From: Pseudomonas fildesensis
GTDB lineage: Bacteria > Pseudomonadota > Gammaproteobacteria > Pseudomonadales > Pseudomonadaceae
Assembly (NCBI RefSeq): GCF_001050345.1
Contig: NZ_LFMW01000010.1
Span: forward strand, 1 to 64,000
Length of the DNA: 64,000 bases
Reading direction: 5' to 3'
Part shown: in pieces, positions 49,475-59,981 of the stretch
Numbering within the stretch: the first letter of the stretch is position 1
Layout: every line of letters starts with the position of its first letter
The notes under the pieces: model-generated
Told to the model about the DNA's origin: nothing
The model's input: only the letters and a program-made list of their open reading frames with translations
Databases searched by the model: none
Made by a program: the position numbers and the translations under genes

Positions 49475-52216
49475 ATGTCATCCCTTGATAGCCTGAGAAC
49501 CCTTAAAACCCTGCAAATCGACGACAAGACTTACCACTATTTCAGCCTGCCCGAAGCCGCCAAGAGCCTGGGTGATCTGGATAAGCTGCCGATGTCCCTC
49601 AAGGTGCTGCTGGAAAACCTGCTGCGCTGGGAGGACAACAAGACTGTCACCGGCGCCGACCTCAAGGCCATCGCCGCCTGGCTCAAAGAGCGCCAGTCCG
49701 ACCGTGAGATCCAGTACCGTCCGGCACGGGTATTGATGCAAGACTTTACCGGCGTGCCCGCCGTGGTCGACCTCGCCGCCATGCGCGCCGCCGTGGCCAA
49801 GGCCGGTGGCGACCCGCAGCGCATCAACCCGCTGTCGCCGGTGGACCTGGTGATTGACCACTCGGTGATGGTCGACAAGTTCGGTAACGCCGACGCCTTC
49901 GAGCAGAACGTCGACATCGAAATGCAGCGCAACGGCGAACGCTACGCCTTCCTGCGCTGGGGCCAGAGCGCCTTCGACAATTTCAGCGTGGTACCGCCGG
50001 GCACCGGCATTTGCCACCAGGTCAACCTCGAATACCTCGGCCGCACCGTGTGGACCAAGGACGAAGACGGCCGCACCTACGCGTTCCCCGACACCCTGGT
50101 CGGCACCGACTCCCACACCACCATGATCAACGGCCTCGGCGTACTCGGCTGGGGCGTGGGCGGTATCGAAGCGGAAGCGGCGATGCTCGGCCAACCGGTG
50201 TCGATGCTGATTCCGGAAGTGATCGGCTTCAAGCTCACCGGTAAATTGAAGGAAGGCATCACCGCCACCGACCTGGTGCTGACCGTCACCCAAATGCTGC
50301 GCAAAAAAGGCGTGGTGGGTAAATTCGTCGAGTTCTACGGCGACGGCCTTGCCGATCTGCCCCTGGCGGACCGTGCCACCATCGCCAACATGGCCCCGGA
50401 ATACGGCGCCACCTGCGGCTTTTTCCCGGTGGACGACGTGACATTGGACTACTTGCGCTTGTCGGGTCGCCCTGCAGAAACGGTGAAGTTAGTCGAGGCC
50501 TACACCAAGGCCCAGGGCCTGTGGCGCATCGCCGGCCAGGAGCCGGTGTTCACCGACAGCCTGGCCCTGGACATGGGCAGCGTCGAAGCCAGCCTGGCCG
50601 GGCCGAAACGCCCGCAGGACCGCGTGTCCCTGCCGAATGTAGGCCAAGCGTTCAGCGATTTCCTCGACCTGCAATTCAAACCGACCAGCAAGGAAGAAGG
50701 CCGCCTGGAAAGTGAAGGCGGCGGCGGTGTCGCCGTGGGCAACGCCGACCTGGTGGGCGAAACCGACTATGAATACGACGGCCGCACCTATCGCCTGAAA
50801 AACGGCGCGGTGGTGATCGCCGCGATCACGTCTTGCACCAACACCTCCAACCCGAGCGTGATGATGGCCGCCGGCCTGGTGGCGAAAAAGGCCGTGGAAA
50901 AAGGCCTCATGAGCAAACCCTGGGTGAAAACCTCCCTGGCGCCCGGCTCCAAAGTGGTCACCGACTACTACAAGGCCGCCGGCCTCACCCAGTACCTGGA
51001 TAAACTCGGCTTCGACCTGGTGGGCTACGGCTGCACCACCTGCATTGGCAACTCGGGGCCACTGCCCGAGCCCATCGAAAAAGCCATCCAGAAAGCCGAC
51101 CTTGCCGTGGCCTCGGTACTGTCCGGCAACCGCAACTTCGAAGGCCGCGTGCACCCGCTGGTGAAAACCAACTGGCTGGCCTCGCCGCCGCTGGTGGTGG
51201 CGTATGCCCTGGCGGGCACCGTGCGCATCGACATCAGCAGCGAGCCGCTGGGTGAAGACCAGGACGGCAAGCCGGTGTACCTGCGGGATATCTGGCCGAG
51301 CAGCAAGGAAATCGCCGACGCCGTGGCCCAGGTCAGCACCAGTATGTTCCACAAGGAATATGCCGAAGTGTTCGCCGGTGACGAGCAGTGGCAAGCGATT
51401 GAAGTGCCGCAGGCCGCTACCTACGTGTGGCAGAAGGATTCCACCTACATCCAGCACCCACCGTTCTTCGATGACATTGCCGGCCCGCTGCCGGTGATCA
51501 AGGACGTCAAGGGCACCAACGTGCTGGCCCTGCTGGGCGACTCGGTGACCACCGACCACATCTCCCCCGCTGGCAATATCAAGACCGACAGCCCCGCCGG
51601 CCGTTACCTGCGTGAGCAGGGCGTGGAGCCGCGTGACTTCAACTCCTACGGTTCACGCCGGGGCAACCATGAAGTGATGATGCGCGGCACCTTCGCCAAT
51701 ATCCGTATTCGCAATGAAATGCTCGGCGGCGAGGAAGGCGGCAATACGCTGTACATCCCCACCGGCGAGAAAATGCCGATCTACGACGCGGCCATGAAAT
51801 ATCAGGCCTCGGGCACGCCGCTGGTGGTGATCGCCGGGCAAGAATACGGCACCGGGTCGAGCCGCGACTGGGCGGCTAAAGGCACGAATTTGCTGGGGGT
51901 CAAGGCGGTCATCGCCGAAAGCTTCGAGCGGATTCACCGCTCCAACCTGATAGGCATGGGCGTGTTGCCGTTGCAGTTCAAGCTGGATCAGAACCGCAAA
52001 GCGCTCAAGCTGACCGGCAAGGAGAAGATCGACATCCTCGGCCTGACAGGCGCGCAGATCGTGCCGCGGATGAACCTGACGCTGGTGATTACCCGGGAAG
52101 ACGGCAGTAGCGAGAAGGTCGAGGTGCTATGCCGGATTGATACGCTGAATGAGGTGGAATACTTCAAGGCGGGTGGCATTTTGCACTACGTGCTGCGCCA
52201 ACTGATCGCGTCATAA
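49475..52216 (+). CDS. acnA: Aconitate hydratase A
   Basis: 913 residues, AcnA/IRP1 type. [4Fe-4S] ligands are Cys in [12 protein letters not shown] and the pair in [11 protein letters not shown]. The swivel domain near the C-terminus has [13 protein letters not shown]. The ATG at 49475 ([13 protein letters not shown]) has TAAGGAG seven bases upstream; a longer reading from 49451 is not supported. It interconverts citrate and isocitrate. Like AcnA elsewhere it may be stress- or iron-regulated, but no Fur box was recognised. Confidence 0.96.
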   Translation: MSSLDSLRTLKTLQIDDKTYHYFSLPEAAKSLGDLDKLPMSLKVLLENLLRWEDNKTVTGADLKAIAAWLKERQSDREIQYRPARVLMQDFTGVPAVVDLAAMRAAVAKAGGDPQRINPLSPVDLVIDHSVMVDKFGNADAFEQNVDIEMQRNGERYAFLRWGQSAFDNFSVVPPGTGICHQVNLEYLGRTVWTKDEDGRTYAFPDTLVGTDSHTTMINGLGVLGWGVGGIEAEAAMLGQPVSMLIPEVIGFKLTGKLKEGITATDLVLTVTQMLRKKGVVGKFVEFYGDGLADLPLADRATIANMAPEYGATCGFFPVDDVTLDYLRLSGRPAETVKLVEAYTKAQGLWRIAGQEPVFTDSLALDMGSVEASLAGPKRPQDRVSLPNVGQAFSDFLDLQFKPTSKEEGRLESEGGGGVAVGNADLVGETDYEYDGRTYRLKNGAVVIAAITSCTNTSNPSVMMAAGLVAKKAVEKGLMSKPWVKTSLAPGSKVVTDYYKAAGLTQYLDKLGFDLVGYGCTTCIGNSGPLPEPIEKAIQKADLAVASVLSGNRNFEGRVHPLVKTNWLASPPLVVAYALAGTVRIDISSEPLGEDQDGKPVYLRDIWPSSKEIADAVAQVSTSMFHKEYAEVFAGDEQWQAIEVPQAATYVWQKDSTYIQHPPFFDDIAGPLPVIKDVKGTNVLALLGDSVTTDHISPAGNIKTDSPAGRYLREQGVEPRDFNSYGSRRGNHEVMMRGTFANIRIRNEMLGGEEGGNTLYIPTGEKMPIYDAAMKYQASGTPLVVIAGQEYGTGSSRDWAAKGTNLLGVKAVIAESFERIHRSNLIGMGVLPLQFKLDQNRKALKLTGKEKIDILGLTGAQIVPRMNLTLVITREDGSSEKVEVLCRIDTLNEVEYFKAGGILHYVLRQLIAS

Positions 52217-52242
52217 GGCGATCTCAAAAGCAATGGAGGTCC

Positions 52243-52335
52243 AATGTGGGAGGGGGCTTGCTCCCGATGGCGGTGAATCAGGCACAGTTATTCAACCTGA
52301 CACACTGCCATCGGGAGCAAGCCCCCTCCCACATT
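52243..52335. repeat. REPIN between acnA and lpxO
   Basis: Left arm AATGTGGGAGGGGGCTTGCT, right arm AGCAAGCCCCCTCCCACATT, inner CGATGGCGGT/CTGCCATCG. It lies between convergent genes and may end both transcripts. Confidence 0.95.
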
Positions 52336-52359
52336 TTTGACCGAGCTCAACCTTTCAGA

Positions 52360-53298
52360 TCAGCCGAAGAGCCACTTCCACAACAGCACCAGCACCACGA
52401 CCGCCAGCACCGGCCGCGCAATGCGGTAAGCCTTGGGATGCTTGCGCTTCCACTGCTTGACCACACCGCTGAACTTGTCGCTGAAGGTCTTGCTCCAGGC
52501 GTAGGCCTGGTTGATGCCGCCGACGCGTTCGTCGTCCAGGTTCTGCGGCGCCGTGGCGCGGCCCAGTTGCTTGCTGACCCAGCGGTTGATGCGAGTCATC
52601 AGGCGATTGCTCAGGGGGCGCTCGATGTCGCAGAACAGAATCACGCGGGTATGTTCGGTTTCGTTCTTCACCCAGTGCACGTAGGTTTCGTCGAACATCA
52701 CGTCTTCACCGTCACGCCAGGCATAGACCTGGCCGTCGACGAAGATGCGGCAGTCGTCGGAGTTCGGCGTGGACAGCCCCAGGTGATAGCGCAGGGAACC
52801 GGCAAACGGGTCGCGGTGCGGGTTCAGGTGACTGCCGCCCGGCAACAGCGCGAACATCGCGCCCTTGACGTTGGGGATGCTACTGACCAGGGCCACGGTC
52901 TTGGGGCACAGGGCCTCGGCCGATGGCAGCGGTTTGTCGTACCACTTGAGGTAGAAACGCTTCCAGCCCTTCTTGAAGAACGAACCAAAACCGGCGTCGT
53001 TGTTCTTTTCGGCGGCGCGGATATACCCCTCGTCGAACAGGTGCATCGCCTCTTCGCGGATGACCTCCCAGTTATCCCGGAGCACGTCCAGTTCCGGAAA
53101 CTTGCTGCGGTCCAGGTACGGCTTGGACGGCACGGCCGAGAACAGGTACATCAAGGCGTTATACGGGGCGAACAGCGCCGAGTGGTTGACGAACTGGCGC
53201 AACATCGGCAAACGGGCCTTGCCGCGCAGGTGCACATACAGTGTGCTGCCGATAAACAACAGCAACACCGACAGTTTGGCGGCCAAAGAAAAGGTCAT
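52360..53298 (-). CDS. lpxO: Lipid A 2-hydroxylase-type dioxygenase LpxO
   Basis: 312 residues of the aspartyl/asparaginyl beta-hydroxylase (Fe(II)/2-oxoglutarate) family. The iron motif H-x-D...H is visible as NPHRDPFAGSLRYHLGL and MFDETYVHWVKN. TM segments lie at the N-terminus (about 3-22) and the C-terminus (about 290-311), consistent with inner-membrane lipid A modification. Pseudomonas encodes LpxO homologues acting on different laurate chains; which one this is cannot be said. Confidence 0.88.
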   Translation of the reverse strand: MTFSLAAKLSVLLLFIGSTLYVHLRGKARLPMLRQFVNHSALFAPYNALMYLFSAVPSKPYLDRSKFPELDVLRDNWEVIREEAMHLFDEGYIRAAEKNNDAGFGSFFKKGWKRFYLKWYDKPLPSAEALCPKTVALVSSIPNVKGAMFALLPGGSHLNPHRDPFAGSLRYHLGLSTPNSDDCRIFVDGQVYAWRDGEDVMFDETYVHWVKNETEHTRVILFCDIERPLSNRLMTRINRWVSKQLGRATAPQNLDDERVGGINQAYAWSKTFSDKFSGVVKQWKRKHPKAYRIARPVLAVVVLVLLWKWLFG

Positions 53299-53394
53299 GC
53301 AGCAACTCCTGGAAATAAGCCTCTGGTTCTCAACCTCCCGTCGACGGGAAACCAGACGTAGCAGCCGGCCATGATAAACACTTGGGCCCTCGGG

Positions 53395-53437
53395 AAAAAC
53401 CCGCGCCGTCCAACAATCGGCGTTAAGAACGGCGCGG
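53395..53437 (-). terminator. Possible cysK terminator
   Basis: On the minus strand CCGCGCCGT pairs with ACGGCGCGG across a 19-base loop, then GTTTTTCCC follows. It lies over 300 bases after the cysK stop and beyond the REP array, close to the lpxO promoter region. Confidence 0.5.
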
Positions 53438-53490
53438 TTAGCCGCTAATTATGCATAAGGGCCTTGGAATCAGACCTGACTCACATCAAC

Positions 53491-53719
53491 CCTGTGGCGA
53501 GCGAGCTTGTTGTGGGTGAGCCGGCTTGGTGTGGGTGAGCGAGGCTGTTGTGGCGAGCGGGCTTGCCCCGCGTTGGGCTGCGCAGCAGCCCCAAAACCTG
53601 CTGCCTGGGTATCCCAGGTGTAACGAGGCGTCTGGTTTGGGAGCGCTGCGCACTCCAACGCGGGGCAAGCCCGCTCGCCACAATAAGCCCACTCTTCACA
53701 GCAAGCCCGCTCGCCACAG
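53491..53719. repeat. Layered REP array between lpxO and cysK
   Basis: Four REP-like arms follow one another on the left (CTGTGGCGAGCGAGCTTG, GTGGGTGAGCCGGCTTGG, GTGGGTGAGCGAGGCTG, TGTGGCGAGCGGGCTTGCC). On the right are GGCAAGCCCGCTCGCCACA, a diverged AAGCCCACTCTTCACA and GCAAGCCCGCTCGCCACAG. The inner pair makes a complete REPIN (53549-53682) and the rest look like older layers. Confidence 0.88.
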
Positions 53720-53745
53720 GAAGCCCAGCAACACCAGGGTATCAA

Positions 53746-54720
<975 letters not shown>

Positions 54721-54844
54721 GACGGGTCCTTAAGGCTAATTCAAGAAGGTCACAAGGGTATGCCTCGTCTTCCGGGGCGTCCAGTCGGCGGAACGTTGAC
54801 GCCATCACAGCAGTCAATCTCCTACAAGCAAGGAGGACTGCCCC

Positions 54845-55921
54845 ATGAAACGTCGCTACAGCTGGCCGCTATGGACCCTCGCCGGGCTGGTAGTGCTACT
54901 GGTCGCCCTGGACCTCGCCCTGCCCTATCTGGTGCGCAACTACCTGAACGACAAACTCGCCGACATGGGCGACTACCGTGGCCAGGTCACCGATGTGGAC
55001 CTGGCCCTGTGGCGCGGTGCCTACAGGATCAACGGCCTGCAAATCACCAAGGTCGACGGCAAGGTGCCGGTACCGTTCGTCAAGGCGCCGCTGATCGACC
55101 TGTCGGTGAGCTGGCATTCGCTGTGGTACGACCATTCGGTGGTCGCCGAGGTGCAGTTCATCAAGCCCGAGCTTAACTTCGTCGACGGTGGCGCGAATAA
55201 ACAGGCGTCCCAGACCGGTAAAGGCACCGACTGGCGCGCACAGTTGAGCAAGTTGCTGCCGATTACCCTCAACGAAGTGCGCATCGAAGACGGCAAGATC
55301 GCCTTCCATAACTTCAGCTCCAAGCCGCCGGTGAACATCAACGCGACGTCGGTCAACGCCAGCTTCTATAACCTGACCAATGTGGTCGACGTCCAAGGCA
55401 AGCGTGACGCCAGTTTCGAAGGCAAGGCCCTGCTGCAAGGCCAGGCGCCACTGGAGGCCACCGCCACCTTTGACCCGTTGAGCAATTTCGAAGACTTCGA
55501 ATTCCGCTTTCGCGCCAAGGACCTGCAACTCAAACGCATGAACGACTTCGCCTCGGCCTACGGCAAATTCGATTTCAAGGCCGGCACGGGTGACGTGGTG
55601 GTCGAAGCCCAGGCGGAGAAAGGCCAACTGACTGGCTACATCAAGCCATTGCTGCGCGATGTCGAAGTGTTCGACTGGCAGCAGGATGTGGAAAACAAGG
55701 ACAAGAACATCTTCCGCTCGATCTGGGAGGCCGTGGTCGGCGCCAGCGAGACGGTGTTGAAAAACCAGAGCAAAAACCAGTTTGCCACCCGCGTAGAGCT
55801 CAGCGGCAACGTGCATCAGCAAAATATCAGCGCGTTTTCCGCGTTTTTAGCGATTTTGCACAACGGTTTCATCCAAGCGTTCAACGCGCGTTATGAACAG
55901 CCCAAGCCATCGGCGGATTGA
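54845..55921 (+). CDS. DUF748/AsmA-like membrane-anchored protein
   Basis: 358 residues. One N-terminal TM (about 10-32, LWTLAGLVVLLVALDLALPYLV) is followed by a DUF748 beta-rich domain: VDLALWRGAYRINGLQITKVDG, LIDLSVSWHSLWYD, INATSVNASFYNLTN, and the closing LSGNVHQQNISAFSAFLAIL. DUF748 proteins belong with AsmA/TamB-like periplasmic bridge proteins, mostly of unknown role. The ATG at 54845 follows AAGGAGG. It is about 100 bases ahead of moxR on the same strand. Confidence 0.85.
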   Translation: MKRRYSWPLWTLAGLVVLLVALDLALPYLVRNYLNDKLADMGDYRGQVTDVDLALWRGAYRINGLQITKVDGKVPVPFVKAPLIDLSVSWHSLWYDHSVVAEVQFIKPELNFVDGGANKQASQTGKGTDWRAQLSKLLPITLNEVRIEDGKIAFHNFSSKPPVNINATSVNASFYNLTNVVDVQGKRDASFEGKALLQGQAPLEATATFDPLSNFEDFEFRFRAKDLQLKRMNDFASAYGKFDFKAGTGDVVVEAQAEKGQLTGYIKPLLRDVEVFDWQQDVENKDKNIFRSIWEAVVGASETVLKNQSKNQFATRVELSGNVHQQNISAFSAFLAILHNGFIQAFNARYEQPKPSAD

Positions 55922-56024
55922 AGGCAACGTGACCGGCCATTCAGAGACTGAATAACCCGTCTGCGTTCACAGTCGCCGGGGCCGCGCGGTATAGTCGGGC
56001 ATTGATGAATTCGAGGAATGACCG

Positions 56025-56870
56025 ATGAAGTTCGAAGGCACCCAGGCCTACGTTGCCACCGATGACCTGAAACTGGCCGTCAACGCCGCCATCACCCTGG
56101 AGCGTCCGCTGCTGGTCAAAGGTGAGCCCGGCACCGGCAAGACCATGCTCGCCGAGCAACTGGCCGAGTCCTTCGGCGCCCGGTTGATCACCTGGCACAT
56201 CAAGTCCACCACCAAAGCCCACCAGGGTCTGTATGAGTACGATGCGGTCAGCCGCCTGCGCGACTCGCAGTTGGGCGTCGATAAAGTGCACGACGTGCGC
56301 AACTACCTGAAGAAGGGCAAGCTTTGGGAAGCCTTCGAGTCCGAAGAGCGGGTGATCCTGCTGATCGATGAAATCGACAAGGCCGACATCGAGTTCCCCA
56401 ACGACCTGCTGCAAGAACTCGACAAGATGGAGTTCTACGTCTACGAAATCGACGAGACCATCAAGGCCAAGAAACGCCCGATCATCATCATTACCTCCAA
56501 CAACGAAAAAGAGCTGCCGGACGCGTTCCTGCGCCGCTGCTTCTTCCACTACATCGCCTTCCCCGACCGCACCACCCTGCAAAAAATCGTCGACGTGCAC
56601 TACCCCAATATCAAGAAAGACCTGGTCAGCGAAGCGCTGGACGTGTTCTTCGACGTGCGCAAAGTGCCAGGCCTGAAGAAGAAGCCTTCCACCTCCGAAC
56701 TGGTTGACTGGCTCAAGCTGCTGATGGCCGACAACATCGGTGAAGCGGTGCTGCGCGAGCGCGACCCGACCAAGGCCATTCCGCCGCTGGCCGGCGCCCT
56801 GGTGAAAAACGAGCAAGACGTGCAACTGCTGGAACGTCTGGCATTCATGAGCCGTCGCGGTAATCGATAA
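56025..56870 (+). CDS. MoxR-type AAA+ ATPase
   Basis: 281 residues. Walker A GEPGTGKTML, Walker B VILLIDEIDKAD and sensor I ITSNNEKELPDAFLRRC are clear. The ATPase part fills residues 5-210, with a helical lid after it. MoxR proteins act with VWA-domain partners as chaperones or metal-insertion factors. The gene overlaps the VWA gene by one base (TAATG), a strong sign of a working pair. It resembles PA2707. Confidence 0.92.
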   Translation: MKFEGTQAYVATDDLKLAVNAAITLERPLLVKGEPGTGKTMLAEQLAESFGARLITWHIKSTTKAHQGLYEYDAVSRLRDSQLGVDKVHDVRNYLKKGKLWEAFESEERVILLIDEIDKADIEFPNDLLQELDKMEFYVYEIDETIKAKKRPIIIITSNNEKELPDAFLRRCFFHYIAFPDRTTLQKIVDVHYPNIKKDLVSEALDVFFDVRKVPGLKKKPSTSELVDWLKLLMADNIGEAVLRERDPTKAIPPLAGALVKNEQDVQLLERLAFMSRRGNR

Positions 56871-58048
56871 TGTTGCTCAACCTGTTTAATGAAATGCGTG
56901 CAGCCAAGGTGCCGGTGTCGGTGCGCGAGCTGCTCGACCTGATCAACGCGTTGAAACAGCGCGTGACCTTCGCCGACATGGACGAGTTTTACTACTTGGC
57001 CCGGGCGATCCTGGTGAAGGACGAACGGCATTTCGACAAGTTCGACCGGGCGTTCGGCGCCTATTTCAACGGCCTGGAAAAGCTCGACGACCACCTGCAG
57101 GCGCTGATCCCCGAAGACTGGCTGCGCAAGGAATTCGAGCGCTCGCTGAGCGATGAAGAACGCGCGCAGATCCAGTCCCTCGGTGGTCTCGACAAGCTGA
57201 TCGAAGAATTCAAGAAGCGCCTGGAAGAACAAAAGGAACGCCACGCCGGCGGCAACAAGTGGATCGGCACCGGCGGCACCAGCCCGTTCGGCTCCGGCGG
57301 CTACAACCCGGAAGGCATTCGCGTGGGTGACGCCGGCAAGCGCCAGGGCAAGGCGGTCAAAGTCTGGGACCAGCGCGAGTACAAGAACCTCGACGATCAA
57401 GTTGAACTGGGCACACGCAACATCAAGATTGCCCTGCGCCGCCTGCGCAAGTTCGCGCGCCAGGGGGCGGCGGAAGAGCTGGATATCGACGGTACCATCG
57501 ACCACACCGCCCGCGATGCCGGGTTGCTGAATATCCAGATGCGCCCGGAGCGGCGCAACACCATCAAGCTGTTGCTGCTGTTCGACATCGGCGGTTCGAT
57601 GGACGCCCATGTGAAGATCTGCGAAGAGCTGTTCTCGGCGTGCAAGACCGAGTTCAAGCACCTGGAGTATTTCTACTTCCACAACTTTGTGTACGAAGCC
57701 GTGTGGAAGAACAACCAGCGCCGCACCTCGGAACGCACCTCCACCCAGGATTTGCTGCACAAATACGGCGCCGATTACAAAGTGATCTTTATCGGTGATG
57801 CGTCGATGGCACCGTATGAAATCACCCAGGCCGGCGGCAGCGTCGAACACTGGAATGAAGAGCCAGGGTATGTGTGGATGCAGCGCTTCATGGCCAAGTA
57901 CAAGAAGCTGATCTGGATAAACCCGTACCCGAAAGACACCTGGGGGTATACGGCGTCGACGGGGATTGTGCGCGAGTTGGTGGAGGATCAGATGTATCCG
58001 CTGACGTTGCGCGGGCTGGAAGAAGGGATGAGGTTCTTGTCCAAGTAA
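56870..58048 (+). CDS. VWA (CoxE-like) protein, partner of the MoxR ATPase
   Basis: 392 residues. A helical N-terminal half (1-190) leads to a VWA domain (about 230-390) with MIDAS start LLLLFDIGGSMDAH. Here DxSxS reads D239-I-G241-G-S243, so the first Ser is replaced by Gly. A basic and Gly-rich linker (GTGGTSPFGSGGYN) lies around residue 130. It is coupled to moxR. The target of the pair is unknown in Pseudomonas. Confidence 0.9.
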   Translation: MLLNLFNEMRAAKVPVSVRELLDLINALKQRVTFADMDEFYYLARAILVKDERHFDKFDRAFGAYFNGLEKLDDHLQALIPEDWLRKEFERSLSDEERAQIQSLGGLDKLIEEFKKRLEEQKERHAGGNKWIGTGGTSPFGSGGYNPEGIRVGDAGKRQGKAVKVWDQREYKNLDDQVELGTRNIKIALRRLRKFARQGAAEELDIDGTIDHTARDAGLLNIQMRPERRNTIKLLLLFDIGGSMDAHVKICEELFSACKTEFKHLEYFYFHNFVYEAVWKNNQRRTSERTSTQDLLHKYGADYKVIFIGDASMAPYEITQAGGSVEHWNEEPGYVWMQRFMAKYKKLIWINPYPKDTWGYTASTGIVRELVEDQMYPLTLRGLEEGMRFLSK

Positions 58049-58090
58049 TGGCTGGCCTTTAGCCGATGGCATCGGCTACAGGCGCTTCAC

Positions 58091-58633
58091 TCAGCAGTGC
58101 TCGCTGTCGACCCAGGCAAACTTGAGGAAGAGCGCGGCGAACTGTTTGACCAACTCCGCATCCTGGCGATCCACTTTTCCATCATTGTTGACGTCCTGAT
58201 GAATCGAGACACTGGCGCTCTGGCCATTCCCGTCGCTGTAAACCGCCGCCGAACAGACAAGGGTTTCATCCCTGGGCACCCCATCCCCCTGGTGGAAGTG
58301 CAGTCGCACCGTATCGGGAATGCCGTTGCTATCAAAGTCCTGGGCAAACACCTTCAGGTACTTTTCAAAAGGTTCGTCCAGGCTGAACCATTCAAACGCG
58401 AGAAACAGCTGGGCAAACTCAAGGGCCATCTCCCGGTCTACGGTGTCGACGATACCGTCCTGATTGAGATCATCAGCAATGACCCAGTCGAACTTGCCGT
58501 CGTCGGTAATATCGAAGGCCGTCGCCCGATGGACAAGCGCGGGGGTCTGTATGTCGTCGTAGAACTCCAGATAAACCACATCGGGAACATCGTTATCGAG
58601 TACATCTTGGGCGTAGATCTTCAAATAGCGCAT
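58091..58633 (-). CDS. Internally duplicated EF-hand/dockerin-like protein of unknown function
   Basis: 180 residues made of two repeats of about 84 residues: 3-86 and 92-176 (YLKIYAQD.../YLKVFAQD...; LEFAQLFLAFEWFSLDEP / VKQFAALFLKFAWVDSEH). Each has a calcium loop of the DxNxDGxxDxxD type: D55-D66 (DLNQDGIVDTVD) and D147-D158 (DVNNDGKVDRQD). Shorter Asp/Asn/Gly loops (DNDVPD, DSNGIPD) add possible sites. There is no signal peptide or anchor. An inverted repeat lies directly before the start. By eye it is less GC-rich than its neighbours. Confidence 0.7.
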   Translation of the reverse strand: MRYLKIYAQDVLDNDVPDVVYLEFYDDIQTPALVHRATAFDITDDGKFDWVIADDLNQDGIVDTVDREMALEFAQLFLAFEWFSLDEPFEKYLKVFAQDFDSNGIPDTVRLHFHQGDGVPRDETLVCSAAVYSDGNGQSASVSIHQDVNNDGKVDRQDAELVKQFAALFLKFAWVDSEHC

Positions 58634-58636
58634 AGC

Positions 58637-58670
58637 AAAGCCTGATAGAGGATGACCCTATCAAGGCTTT
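58637..58670 (-). promoter_or_regulatory. Inverted repeat directly before the EF-hand protein start
   Basis: AAAGCC-TGATAG and CTATCA-A-GGCTTT pair across an eight- or nine-base loop, ending four bases before the start codon at 58633. On the minus strand the last arm contains the only purine-rich candidate for ribosome binding (CAGG), so the stem could hide it. Confidence 0.5.
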
Positions 58671-58727
58671 CATGGCCGCACGAAGCAACGAAGACGACAA
58701 ACGCTGGCGCCATTGTAGGAGTTATCT

Positions 58728-58955
58728 TTACTCAGAAAACCTGTGCAAATACTCGACATGCTGCCGATGTGCCGTCTCCTGAACTACCGGTTTCAATCGC
58801 ACGCTTTCCCCCGGCAGATATTGCGCCAGCCTGGCTAATGCCAACGGCGTCAACGCACCCAACCGCGGATAACCGCCGATGGTCTGCCGATCATTGAGCA
58901 GCACAATCGGCTGCCCATCCGGCGGCACCTGGATCGCTCCCAACGGTATTCCTTG
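58728..58955 (-). pseudogene. Duplicate of the pxpC 3' end (remnant)
   Basis: Encodes [20 protein letters not shown] and on to HVEYLHRFSE-stop. This equals the last about 73 codons of pxpC, apart from the final residues. Bases 58792-58937 are identical to 59134-59279, while both flanks have diverged. It has no start of its own and is separated from pxpC by the 113-bp palindromic repeat. Confidence 0.88.
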
Positions 58956-59068
58956 GATCGTTCCCACGCTCCGCGTGGGAATGCCGCCCTGGACGCTCTG
59001 CGTCCGCTCTGAAAGGCGTGACGCGGAGCGTCACAGGATGCATTCCCACGCAGAGCGTGGGAACGATC
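58956..59068. repeat. 113-bp nested palindromic repeat, copy 2
   Basis: Same unit and length as 8126-8238: outer arms GATCGTTCCCACGCTCCGCG and GCGTGGGAACGATC, with GGACGCTCTGCGTCC and TGACGCGGAGCGTCA inside. It sits exactly between the pxpC stop region and the duplicated pxpC tail. Confidence 0.92.
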
Positions 59069-59072
59069 AGGG

Positions 59073-59981
59073 TCAGCGGAACCTTTGGAGATACTCGACA
59101 TGCTGCCGATGCGCGGTCTCCTGCACCACCGGCTTCAATCGCACGCTTTCCCCCGGCAGATATTGCGCCAGCCTGGCTAATGCCAACGGCGTCAACGCAC
59201 CCAACCGCGGATAACCGCCGATGGTCTGCCGATCATTGAGCAGCACAATCGGCTGCCCATCCGGCGGCACCTGGATCGCCCCCAATGGAATTCCCTCGGA
59301 AATCAGCGACGGCCCCAGGTACTCAAGCGGCGTGCCCAGCAGGCGCATGCCCATGCGGTCGGCGCGGCTGTCGAGGGCCCAGTCGGTGTTGAAAGCATCG
59401 AACAGGCTTTGGCCGCTGAACTGACCGATCTGTGCGCCGACAATCACGTCCAGTGGCGCTTTGGCGGGCAAGGCTGAATCACTCAGCGTCTTCATCGCAC
59501 CGCCAGTGCCGGAATAAGTCAGGCGCCCGCCTTCGGCCAGGGCCTTGCCAAAACCGTCCACCCCGCCCAATTCTTCACGCACCACCGTGGCACAACTGCC
59601 CAACACATCCGGCGCATCAAACCCTTGCGGCGCAGCCAGATAGGCTCGCGCACCACTGAACGGCTGGGTAAAGCGCAAGCGCTGGCCCTTTTGCAGGATA
59701 AAACTGCGACCGGGGCTGATCGCGCGCTCATCGATATACGCACCCAAATCCGCGCCGGCCAACGCTAGCAGGCAATAGTCCTCGGCCTGCACGGTAAAGC
59801 CGCCCAGCGTAATTTCTACCACCGGCGCGTCCAGCGCGTTGCCCAGCAGCCAGTTGGCCCAGGACATCGACACCCAATCCAGCGCCCCGCCCTGGGTTAC
59901 GCCCAGGTGGCGTACGCCAAAGCGCCCGGCGTCCTGCAACAGGCACAGCGGCGTGCTGGCCTCGATAATCAAGCAGCTCAT
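59073..59981 (-). CDS. pxpC: 5-oxoprolinase subunit PxpC (KipA-like, biotin-dependent carboxylase family)
   Basis: 302 residues. Family features are [24 protein letters not shown] near the start, GARAYLA, and the end [24 protein letters not shown]. With PxpB and PxpA it opens the 5-oxoproline ring using ATP. The ATG at 59981 overlaps the pxpB stop by four bases. The gene looks whole; its 3' end was duplicated downstream, with a repeat in between. Confidence 0.92.
   Translation of the reverse strand: MSCLIIEASTPLCLLQDAGRFGVRHLGVTQGGALDWVSMSWANWLLGNALDAPVVEITLGGFTVQAEDYCLLALAGADLGAYIDERAISPGRSFILQKGQRLRFTQPFSGARAYLAAPQGFDAPDVLGSCATVVREELGGVDGFGKALAEGGRLTYSGTGGAMKTLSDSALPAKAPLDVIVGAQIGQFSGQSLFDAFNTDWALDSRADRMGMRLLGTPLEYLGPSLISEGIPLGAIQVPPDGQPIVLLNDRQTIGGYPRLGALTPLALARLAQYLPGESVRLKPVVQETAHRQHVEYLQRFR

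Noticed and set aside
53491..53719. Repeated palindromes as a CRISPR array
   Set aside because: Units are inverted and nested, with no regular spacers and no cas genes.
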